Assembly: GCA_003220195.1 (NCBI GenBank)
Contig: QHRT01000150.1
Coordinates: 1 to 5,851, forward strand
Reading direction: 5' to 3'
From: Candidatus Rokuibacteriota bacterium
GTDB lineage: Bacteria; Methylomirabilota; Methylomirabilia; Rokubacteriales; CSP1-6
Length of the DNA stretch: 5,851 nt
How positions within the stretch are numbered: the first letter of the stretch is position 1; the number at the start of each line of letters is the position of its first letter. Made by a program: the position numbers and the translations under genes. Below the pieces are notes generated by a model. That model was not told the origin of the DNA. It saw only the letters and a program-made list of their open reading frames with translations, and made no database searches. Below, in pieces: positions 1-5,420 of the stretch.

Positions 1-213
1 TGGGAGGAGTACATCTTCGTCCGCACGCTGCTCATCGAGAACACGAACTGGGTGATGAGCCTCTATCTCTTCTGGGTCTCCGACGACATCATGGGCGTCG
101 ACTACGGCATCGTGGCCGCCGTCTCGGTCTTCTACGTCCTGCCCAGCCTGCTGCTGTACGTCTTTTGCCAGAAATACCTGACGCAGATGACGATCGGCGG
201 CATCCGAGGGTAG
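1..213 (+). CDS. ABC transporter permease, MalG/UgpE type (C-terminal 70 residues, 5' truncated by the window)
   Basis: The reading frame is open from base 1 and ends at TAG 211-213, giving the last 70 residues of an inner-membrane permease of the binding-protein-dependent sugar importer class (CUT1). The fragment starts with W-E-E-Y-I-F, which matches the W-N-E-F segment found after the EAA loop in MalG-like permeases; the EAA loop itself lies outside the window. A hydrophobic segment at about fragment residues 38-56 (G-I-V-A-A-V-S-V-F through L-L-L-Y-V-F) is the last transmembrane helix. The tail Q-K-Y-L-T-Q-M-T-I-G-G-I-R-G corresponds to the family ending, typically G-x-T-x-G-A-V-K-G. Only 18 bases separate its stop from the ATPase start, so the two are almost certainly cotranscribed. 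The family is clear; the transported solute cannot be judged from this piece. Confidence 0.88.
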   Translation, partial: WEEYIFVRTLLIENTNWVMSLYLFWVSDDIMGVDYGIVAAVSVFYVLPSLLLYVFCQKYLTQMTIGGIRG

Positions 214-231
214 CCTCCGGGAGGGAACACG
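204..231 (+). promoter_or_regulatory. Ribosome binding site of the ATPase gene inside competing short inverted repeats
   Basis: The Shine-Dalgarno sequence GGGAGGG (219-225) lies 6 bases before the ATG at 232 and fixes the ATPase start. Immediately before it is CCTCC (214-218), complementary to the Shine-Dalgarno, and before that GAGGG (206-210), which can also pair with CCTC. Two mutually exclusive 4-bp hairpins can be drawn: GAGG 206-209 with CCTC 214-217, and CCTC 214-217 with GAGG 221-224. The upstream stop codon (211-213) is inside the first hairpin, so a ribosome ending the permease gene would open the structure. Translational coupling is an inference; the stems are short. Confidence 0.4.
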
Positions 232-1290
232 ATGGCGACCATCGAGCTCAGGAACGTTCGCAAGCAGTGGGTCGGCGCGGTCGCGGTCGAGCGGATCGAC
301 CTCAAGATCGACGACGGCGCGTTCGTCGCCGTGCTGGGCCCGTCCGGCTGCGGCAAGACCACGACCCTGCTCATGCTGGCGGGCATCTACAGTCCAAGCG
401 CGGGCGACATCGTCTTCGACGGCGCGCGCGTGAACGACGTCGAGGCGCGCGACCGCAACGTCGGCATCGTCTTCCAGTCCTACGCGCTCTACCCGAACAT
501 GACGGTGCGCGAGAACATCATGTTCCCGCTGCGCTTCAAGCAGGTCGAACGCGCCGAGGCGGAGCGCCGCGCCCGGGAGATCGCCGGGCTCGTCCGCATC
601 GACACGCTCTTCGACCGCCGGCCGAGCCAGCTCTCGGGCGGACAGCAGCAGCGCGTCGCCCTCGCCCGCGCGCTGGTGAAACGGCCCCACCTGCTCCTGC
701 TCGACGAGCCGCTTTCGAACCTCGACGCCGCGCTGCGCCTGACCATGCGGGCCGAGATCCGGCGGGTCCAGCGTGAGCTTCGCGTCACGACGATTCTCGT
801 GACGCACGACCAGATCGAGGCGACCACGATGGCCGACCGCATCGTGGTCATGAACGCCGGGCGAGTCGAGCAGGAGGGGACCGCGCGGGATCTCTACGAG
901 CGGCCCGAGACGCTGTTCGTCGCGGGCTTCATCGGCTCGCCGCCGATCAACCTGTTCGACGGCCAGGCCGAGGGTGGCGCGATCACGGTGCACCAGGCGA
1001 AGCTGCCGCTCGTCGGATCGGCGGCCGGCAGCGTGGTGCTCGGCATTCGACCGGAAAGCCTCCACGTGGACGCGAACGGGACGCCGGCCCGGGTGATCGC
1101 CGTCGAGCCGATGGGCCGCGAGGTGCTCTACACCGCCGACAGTCCGCTGGGACTCGTCCGGTTCATCGAGGCGGGCGCCGAGGCGCGCCATGCCGATGGC
1201 GACGCGGTCGCGCTCAAGTTCGCCGCCGCGGACGCGCTCCTGTTCGACAAGACGAGCGGCGCGCGGCTCGACGCCCGGATCGCCGCGTGA
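232..1290 (+). CDS. ABC transporter ATP-binding protein, MalK/UgpC family
   Basis: This 352-residue protein is the cytoplasmic ATPase that powers a CUT1-type importer; the length is usual for MalK/UgpC proteins. All nucleotide-binding motifs are intact: Walker A G-P-S-G-C-G-K-T-T (residues 36-44), Q-loop Gln82 in F-Q-S-Y-A-L-Y-P, signature L-S-G-G-Q-Q-Q (134-140), Walker B L-L-L-L-D-E-P with Asp158 and catalytic Glu159, and the H-loop His192 in V-T-H-D. The stretch F-I-G-S-P-P-I-N-L-F (about 233-242) leads into a C-terminal TOBE-type regulatory domain with the family motif G-I-R-P-E-S (about 271-276). The start ATG 232 has a strong GGGAGGG ribosome site. It follows a MalG-type permease by 18 bases and so probably serves that transporter; such ATPases can also be shared between transporters. 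The UgpC label is a family name and does not prove glycerol-3-phosphate as substrate. Confidence 0.95.
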   Translation: MATIELRNVRKQWVGAVAVERIDLKIDDGAFVAVLGPSGCGKTTTLLMLAGIYSPSAGDIVFDGARVNDVEARDRNVGIVFQSYALYPNMTVRENIMFPLRFKQVERAEAERRAREIAGLVRIDTLFDRRPSQLSGGQQQRVALARALVKRPHLLLLDEPLSNLDAALRLTMRAEIRRVQRELRVTTILVTHDQIEATTMADRIVVMNAGRVEQEGTARDLYERPETLFVAGFIGSPPINLFDGQAEGGAITVHQAKLPLVGSAAGSVVLGIRPESLHVDANGTPARVIAVEPMGREVLYTADSPLGLVRFIEAGAEARHADGDAVALKFAAADALLFDKTSGARLDARIAA

Positions 1291-1315
1291 ACCCCCGGAC
1301 CGAGCGCCAGGACGC

Positions 1316-2182
1316 GTGAAGCTCGTCACGTACAACATCCAGTACGGCCTCGGGCGTGACGGCCGGTACGACCTGGCTCGGATCGCGGCCACCGTGGAAG
1401 GCGCCGACATCGTGGCGCTGCAGGAAGTGGATCGGTACTGGCAGCGCTCGGGCTCGCTCGACTCGCCCGCCGTGATCGCCTCACTTCTCCCCGAGCACTA
1501 CTGGGTGTACGGCGCGAATTTCGACGTGGATGCGAGCTTTCGCGATGCCGCGGGACAGCTCCACAATCGGCGGCGACAGTTCGGCACCATGATCCTGTCG
1601 CGCACGCCGATCGTGTCCTCGCGCAACCATCTCCTGCCGAAGTACGGCACGCTCACCCAGCACAGCATCCAGCAGGGCGCCCTCGAGGCGGTCATCGTCG
1701 CGCCGCACGCGGGGCCACTCCGCATCTACTCGATCCATCTGAGCCACCTGAGCCCGGCGACGCGGATGCCGCAGGTCGAGGAGCTCCTCGCCATCCACGC
1801 GCGCGCGCCGAGCGAAGGCGGCGCGTGGTGCGGAGGGCATCCGGATCCGGGGGCGGGATGGACCGAAGGCGAGATGCCGCCGATGCCGGCTGACGCGATC
1901 ATGATGGGTGACTTCAATTTCGGATGGAACGCGCCCGAGTACGATCGCATCGTCGGACCGCCGACCGCTCGCTACGGCCGTCTCAATCGCCTGACCGGAT
2001 TCGTCGACGCGTGGGTCGCCGCCGGGCATCGCGAAGACGAGGGCTTCACCATCGGCACCGGCGAGCGGATCGACTTCTGTTTCGTCTCGGCCTCGCTCGC
2101 GAGCCGGGTCAAGGCGTGTCGAATCGACGTCGAGGCCACCGGCTCCGACCATCAACCCCTGTGGGTGGAGATGGATCTCTGA
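1316..2182 (+). CDS. Endonuclease/exonuclease/phosphatase (EEP) superfamily hydrolase, cytoplasmic
   Basis: This 288-residue protein carries the full EEP metal-dependent phosphoesterase set: Asn7 in T-Y-N-I-Q-Y-G, Glu37 in A-L-Q-E-V-D-R, His141 in Y-S-I-H-L-S-H, Asp199 and Asn201 in M-G-D-F-N-F, Asp253 in R-I-D-F-C-F-V, and the terminal Asp278-His279 in G-S-D-H-Q-P. Family members cleave phosphodiester or phosphomonoester bonds in nucleic acids, sphingomyelin, inositol phosphates and similar compounds. There is no signal peptide or membrane segment, so it should act in the cytoplasm. GTG 1316 is chosen because the conserved first strand (V-K-L-V-T-Y-N) begins there; an upstream in-frame extension to 1190 lies inside the ATPase gene and has no EEP character. 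AGGA (1309-1312) is only 3 bases from the GTG, so initiation may depend on ribosomes arriving from the ATPase stop 25 bases upstream. A Gly/Pro-rich insertion (about 164-191) precedes the GDFN motif. The context favours a small imported phosphodiester over DNA repair, but this is inference. Confidence 0.88.
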   Translation: MKLVTYNIQYGLGRDGRYDLARIAATVEGADIVALQEVDRYWQRSGSLDSPAVIASLLPEHYWVYGANFDVDASFRDAAGQLHNRRRQFGTMILSRTPIVSSRNHLLPKYGTLTQHSIQQGALEAVIVAPHAGPLRIYSIHLSHLSPATRMPQVEELLAIHARAPSEGGAWCGGHPDPGAGWTEGEMPPMPADAIMMGDFNFGWNAPEYDRIVGPPTARYGRLNRLTGFVDAWVAAGHREDEGFTIGTGERIDFCFVSASLASRVKACRIDVEATGSDHQPLWVEMDL

Positions 2183-2201
2183 CGCGCTTCGGGACGACGT
2201 G

Positions 2202-2966
2202 ATGCCCGTCGACATGCGCGCCATCATCATCGGCGCCGGACGCGGACGGCGGCTCATGCCAACCACGGAGAACGTTCCCAAGTGCTTCGCCGTGGTTCAC
2301 GGCAAGCGTCTCCTCGACTGGATCCTGGACGCGCTCGCCGCCGGCGGCGTCACCGACGTCTGCTTCATCGGCGGCTACCGCGTCAAGGCCGTCGAGCGCG
2401 AGTACCCGCAGCTCACGTTCCGCTACAACACGGAATGGGAGCAGAACAACATCCTGGTCTCGCTGATGTGCGCCGAGGATCTGATGGACCGTCCGTTCGT
2501 CACCACCTACTCGGACATCCTCTACACGGGCGCGATCGTGGCGGACCTCGTCGCATCGCCGGCCGACATCGCCCTCGGGATGGACACCGACTGGCGCACG
2601 CACTACCGTCCCCGCACCCAGCATCCGCCGCACGACGCGGAGAAGGCCCTCATGAAGGACGGTCGCGTGGTACGCGTGCAGCGCGAGATCCCGTACGAGG
2701 ACGCCACGGGCGAATTCATCGGTGTCGCGAAGTTCAGCGCCCGCGGCGGTGCGCTCCTGCGCGAGCACTACCATCGCCGCCGGCAGGAGTTCTTGGACAA
2801 GCCCTATCGCGGCGCGGCGACGTTTCAGAAGGCGTATCTCATCCATCTGTTCCAGGACATGATCGAGCAGGGCGTCCCGTTCGGTCATGCCGACACCCAC
2901 GGTCAGTATCGCGAGATCGATACCCAGGAAGACCTCGACCTCGCGCAGCGAGGATGGGAAGCGTGA
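2202..2966 (+). CDS. Nucleotidyltransferase of the phosphocholine cytidylyltransferase (LicC-like) family
   Basis: This 254-residue protein matches the single-domain nucleotidyltransferases that couple a phosphorylated small molecule to CTP (LicC, and related enzymes for phosphonates, inositol phosphate or sugars), releasing pyrophosphate. The N-terminal nucleotide-binding loop is I-G-A-G-R-G-R-R-L-M-P (residues 10-20), followed by N-V-P-K with Lys27. Then come G-G-Y-R, the N-T-E-W-E-Q-N-N-I-L-V-S-L segment typical of LicC-like proteins, Asp105 in T-Y-S-D-I as likely metal ligand, and the C-terminal R-E-I-D-T-Q-E-D with Asp240 as second metal ligand. No hexapeptide-repeat domain follows. The start could be GTG 2199, ATG 2202 or ATG 2214; ATG 2202 has GGGACG (2191-2196) upstream, and ATG 2214 sits directly before the first conserved strand. 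It begins 19 bases after the EEP gene and overlaps the next gene by 4 bases. Phosphocholine specificity is a family label, not shown here. Confidence 0.87.
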   Translation: MPVDMRAIIIGAGRGRRLMPTTENVPKCFAVVHGKRLLDWILDALAAGGVTDVCFIGGYRVKAVEREYPQLTFRYNTEWEQNNILVSLMCAEDLMDRPFVTTYSDILYTGAIVADLVASPADIALGMDTDWRTHYRPRTQHPPHDAEKALMKDGRVVRVQREIPYEDATGEFIGVAKFSARGGALLREHYHRRRQEFLDKPYRGAATFQKAYLIHLFQDMIEQGVPFGHADTHGQYREIDTQEDLDLAQRGWEA

Positions 2967-4021
2967 CGTTGCCGCGCTTTCCGGCGTCGGTCGTCGGCTC
3001 GCTGCCTCGCCCGCGGCACGTGCGCGAGCTGATTGAGAAGCCGGCGTGGGACGAGGCCGACGAGCGCGCGATGGACGCTGCGGTCTCGTATGCGATCTCG
3101 ATGCAGGAATTCGCGGGGCTCGACGTCGTGACGGACGGGGAATGGCGCCGGCGCTCCTACCTCGGCGTGATCGCCGAGCTCGCCTACGGGTTCACGCTGG
3201 AGGTGAACCCCGCGGACGGGCGGCCTTGGACGGTCGTCACGGACAAGCTCGCGCCGAAGGCGCCAGGCTTCATCGCCGCCGAGGCGGCCTTCCTGAAAAG
3301 CGTCGCGCGCGCAGGCACGAAGATCACGCTGCCGGCGCCCGCCTTGCTCGGAGAGCGGCTCTGGGATCCCGAGCGGTCGCGCAAGGCGTATCCGCGCCGC
3401 GAGGACTTCGTCCGTGATTGCGTCGATCCGCTGCGCCGCGAGATCGAGCTGATCCGGGACGTCGGCATCGACATCGTTCAGATCGACGACCCCCATCTCT
3501 GTCTCTTCGTGGATCCCCGGGTGCGCGCCGGGTACAGCGATCCCGATCGCGCCGCGGATTTCGCCGTCGACATGACGAACGCGCTGGTCGCCGGCTTCAC
3601 CGGCGTCAAGTTCGCGGTGCATCTTTGCCGTCGCGCGGGCGCTCGGGTGCGTGGCGAACGGCACTACACCGGCGGGTACGGGCCGATTCTCGCGCACGTA
3701 AACCGCCTGAACGTCCAGCACCTGACGCTCGAATTCGCGGCCGCCGGCGCGGATGAGCCCGACGTCCTCACCCGGCTGCGGCCAGACTTCGAGCTCGGGC
3801 TGGGCGTCGTCGACGTGGCACCCGGCGTGAAAGCCGACGTCTCCGCCATCGTGGCGCGCGTCGATCGCGCGATCGCGCGAGTCGACGCGACGCGCATCAC
3901 GCTCAATCCCGATTGCGGCTTTGCCCCGGGCTCGGCAGCGAAGGTCGACATCGACGAGGTGTTCCTCAAGCTTCGCGCCGAGGCCGAGGCCGCGCGGCGG
4001 CTACGCGCGGCCCATGCCTGA
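2963..4021 (+). CDS. Cobalamin-independent methionine synthase (MetE) C-terminal-domain-like zinc methyltransferase
   Basis: This 352-residue protein corresponds to the catalytic (C-terminal) barrel of MetE; full-length MetE is about 750 residues and its N-terminal half is absent. Stand-alone proteins of this size include archaeal methionine synthases and alkyl-thiol transferases such as epoxyalkane:coenzyme M transferase. The family opening V-V-G-S-L-P-R-P (10-17) and D-G-E-W-R-R (58-63) are present. The four zinc ligands are all there: His220 and Cys222 in V-H-L-C-R, Glu257 in T-L-E-F, and Cys318 in N-P-D-C-G-F. Q-I-D-D-P replaces the usual Q-I-D-E-P. So it should bind zinc and activate a thiol for alkylation; the donor and acceptor are unknown. 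GTG 2963 is chosen because it overlaps the preceding stop as GTGA and has AGGA (2951-2954) 8 bases upstream. ATG 2954, three residues earlier, is the alternative but has no properly spaced ribosome site. Tight coupling to the nucleotidyltransferase gene implies a shared pathway. Confidence 0.86.
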   Translation: MTLPRFPASVVGSLPRPRHVRELIEKPAWDEADERAMDAAVSYAISMQEFAGLDVVTDGEWRRRSYLGVIAELAYGFTLEVNPADGRPWTVVTDKLAPKAPGFIAAEAAFLKSVARAGTKITLPAPALLGERLWDPERSRKAYPRREDFVRDCVDPLRREIELIRDVGIDIVQIDDPHLCLFVDPRVRAGYSDPDRAADFAVDMTNALVAGFTGVKFAVHLCRRAGARVRGERHYTGGYGPILAHVNRLNVQHLTLEFAAAGADEPDVLTRLRPDFELGLGVVDVAPGVKADVSAIVARVDRAIARVDATRITLNPDCGFAPGSAAKVDIDEVFLKLRAEAEAARRLRAAHA

Positions 4022-4033
4022 CGCGTCGGCGCC

Positions 4034-4062
4034 TTGACTCCGCTACGGCGGATCGCAATGAT
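4034..4062 (+). promoter_or_regulatory. Candidate sigma70-type promoter for the solute-binding protein gene
   Basis: TTGACT (4034-4039) matches the -35 consensus TTGACA at five of six positions. Exactly 17 bases later AATGAT (4057-4062) matches the -10 consensus TATAAT at four of six, including the important second A and final T. The predicted start of transcription would be near 4069, leaving a leader of about 43 bases that contains the strong ribosome site. The position directly after the methyltransferase stop and before a new transporter module supports it. It remains a pattern match in a GC-rich genome whose sigma factor preferences are unknown. Confidence 0.45.
4039..4052 (+). repeat. 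Short inverted repeat with a TACG loop
   Basis: T-CCGC (4039-4043) and GCGG-A (4048-4052) are perfect inverted repeats around the loop TACG (4044-4047). In RNA this would be a 5-bp stem closed by C-G over a UACG loop, one of the UNCG class of unusually stable tetraloops. No run of T follows, so it is not a standard intrinsic terminator. It lies between the candidate -35 and -10 elements, so it would only be transcribed by readthrough from upstream, where it could shield the 3' end of the upstream message, or it could be a small operator. Chance is also possible. Confidence 0.3.
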
Positions 4063-4096
4063 ACCGTCGAGCCTGTCCCGACGCGGTGCGGCGGGC

Positions 4097-4105
4097 GGAG
4101 AGGGG
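4097..4105 (+). promoter_or_regulatory. Strong ribosome binding site that sets the start of the solute-binding protein
   Basis: GGAGAGGGG (4097-4105) lies 6 bases before ATG 4112 and is the best Shine-Dalgarno-like sequence in the right half of the window. It selects this ATG over in-frame upstream TTG 4034 and ATG 4058, which would add residues in front of a normal signal peptide and would place the coding region on top of the candidate promoter. Confidence 0.7.
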
Positions 4106-4111
4106 TCGACG

Positions 4112-5416
4112 ATGACTCGGCGAGCGTGGCGGTTCGGCGGACGACGCAGTGTGCTGCTCCTCATCTTCCTGGCGGCGACGAGTATCGTCCCGGTCTGGCG
4201 CGGCGCTGCGCCGATTGCGGGAGCGGCCGAACCCACGGTGCGGTACATCAGCCATCGCTTCCCCATGCTCGAGTTCTGGGTGAAGAAGATGGGGGAGTAC
4301 CCGGGCATCAAGCTCGAAGCCGAGCTGATCCCGTTCGACCAGGCGCTCGAGAAGATGCAGATCCATCTGTCCCAGCGGGCGCCGACCTTCGACATCATGG
4401 CCACCGACGCGTTCCTGTCGACGTTCGCCGAGCGCGGATGGCTCATGCCGCTCGATCCGCTCATCGCGAAGTTCCGCCAGGCGGTCGAGTGGGACGACAT
4501 CGATCCGATCCTGGTGCACGACGTCTGCTCGTACAAGGGCAAGGTCTATGGAGTCCCGAACCTCGCCGTCTCGATGCTGTTCTTCCATCGAAAGGATCTG
4601 TTCGATGCGGCCGGGTTGAAGCCGCCGGCCACGATCGACGAGTGGATCGCCGCCGCGAAAGCGTTGACGAAGCCCGACAAGAAGCAGTACGGCACGGCCA
4701 TGACCCTGAAGGCCGGCGACGGATTCCAGAACGACTTCACGTACTACCTGCGCACCTACGGCGGCGACTGGTACGACAAGGACTGGAAGGTCACGATCGA
4801 CAGCGAAGCGGGCGCGAAGGCGCTCACCACGATGAAGGAGCTGATGAAGTACGCGCCACCGAACGTGCTCGCCTTCCACAACGACGAGTCGACGGTGGCG
4901 ATGCAGCAGGGCCTCACCGCGATGGGGCTCCTGTGGCAGTCGCGGGCGCTCGGCATGGACAATCCTCAAGTGTCCCAGGTGGTGGGCAAGGTGCACTACG
5001 CCGTGGCGCCGCCCGCGACCCGGGGCGGCAAGAGCCACCCGCGGCTGGCTGTCGGTTGCTATTCGATCAGCGCCTTCACGAAGAACGATCCCGAGCTCGT
5101 GTTCCAGGTGATCACGAAGACGCTCAACAAGGCGAACATGCGCGAGTCCGCCGGCCTGGCGAATCCAACTCGACTGTCCGTCAGCCGGGACCCCGAGGTC
5201 ACGCAGAAGTTCCGGTTCATCAAGGCGGGTGCCGACAACGTCCAGGCGGGCGCGCGGCTCGTCCCGGGCAATCCCGAGTTCTCCGAAGGAATGTTGCAGA
5301 CCACCCAGGTGCTGCAGAAGGGCCTGACGGGAGAGCTGACGATCGCCGAGGCGCTCAAGCGCGGCCAGAAGGCCATGCACGACCTGATGACGGAAAAGGG
5401 CTACTACAAGAAGTAG
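4112..5416 (+). CDS. Periplasmic solute-binding protein of a CUT1-type ABC importer
   Basis: This 434-residue protein belongs to the extracellular solute-binding protein family 1 type (maltose/glycerol-3-phosphate-like), which captures a solute in the periplasm and delivers it to the permeases. A signal peptide is clear: Arg-rich N-region (residues 3-12), hydrophobic core V-L-L-L-I-F-L-A-A (14-22 onward) and an A-G-A site at 36-38, so cleavage falls near residue 38 or 39. No lipobox cysteine is present. The mature part has the family segments D-I-M-A-T-D-A-F (early lobe), Y-G-V-P-N-L followed by L-F-F-H-R-K-D-L-F-D-A-A-G-L, and P-P-A-T-I-D-E-W. It has only two cysteines, Cys139 and Cys316, which may form a disulfide. 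It has its own probable promoter and is followed after 4 bases by a MalF-type permease. The ligand cannot be assigned; the abundant aromatic residues (for example Y-Y-L-R-T-Y-G-G-D-W-Y) would suit stacking on a sugar-like ligand. Confidence 0.93.
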   Translation: MTRRAWRFGGRRSVLLLIFLAATSIVPVWRGAAPIAGAAEPTVRYISHRFPMLEFWVKKMGEYPGIKLEAELIPFDQALEKMQIHLSQRAPTFDIMATDAFLSTFAERGWLMPLDPLIAKFRQAVEWDDIDPILVHDVCSYKGKVYGVPNLAVSMLFFHRKDLFDAAGLKPPATIDEWIAAAKALTKPDKKQYGTAMTLKAGDGFQNDFTYYLRTYGGDWYDKDWKVTIDSEAGAKALTTMKELMKYAPPNVLAFHNDESTVAMQQGLTAMGLLWQSRALGMDNPQVSQVVGKVHYAVAPPATRGGKSHPRLAVGCYSISAFTKNDPELVFQVITKTLNKANMRESAGLANPTRLSVSRDPEVTQKFRFIKAGADNVQAGARLVPGNPEFSEGMLQTTQVLQKGLTGELTIAEALKRGQKAMHDLMTEKGYYKK

Positions 5417-5420
5417 CCGC

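Larger units (their letters stand above)
4022..4111 (+). other. Longest intergenic gap, between the enzyme genes and the binding-protein gene
   Basis: This 90-base gap is the only substantial non-coding stretch in the window and is where one transcription unit probably ends and the next begins. It contains a candidate promoter (4034-4062), a small inverted repeat (4039-4052) and a strong ribosome binding site (4097-4105). I find no T-rich hairpin here that would be a convincing intrinsic terminator for the upstream genes, so readthrough from them into the binding-protein gene is possible. Confidence 0.7.

Noticed and set aside
1481..2281. Minus-strand frame of 266 codons opposite the EEP gene
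   Set aside because: It is an Arg/Asp/Val-rich antisense shadow with no family features, and the sense frame carries every EEP catalytic motif.
2109..2900. Minus-strand frame of 263 codons opposite the nucleotidyltransferase gene
   Set aside because: There are no domain features or convincing start region; the sense gene is intact and conserved in motif order.
2282..2962. Upstream in-frame extension of the methyltransferase frame through the nucleotidyltransferase gene
   Set aside because: The extension is an Arg/Pro/Ala-rich shadow frame of the nucleotidyltransferase gene, and the MetE-like family homology begins only at about 2963.
3865..3880. Perfect 16-bp palindrome containing GCGATCGC inside the methyltransferase gene
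   Set aside because: It falls in codons for an Ala-Arg-Val-Asp repeat-like helix, occurs once, and is made of CG/GATC steps common in such GC-rich coding DNA, so chance is the simplest reading.
4034..4111. Earlier starts for the binding protein (TTG 4034 or ATG 4058)
   Set aside because: They would put up to 26 residues before a normal signal peptide, lack good ribosome sites, and overlap the candidate promoter.
4112..4228. Twin-arginine (Tat) export signal in the binding protein from R-R-S-V-L (11-15)
   Set aside because: The motif is only a relaxed match, lacking the usual Ser/Thr before and Lys after, and binding proteins of this family are normally Sec exported.
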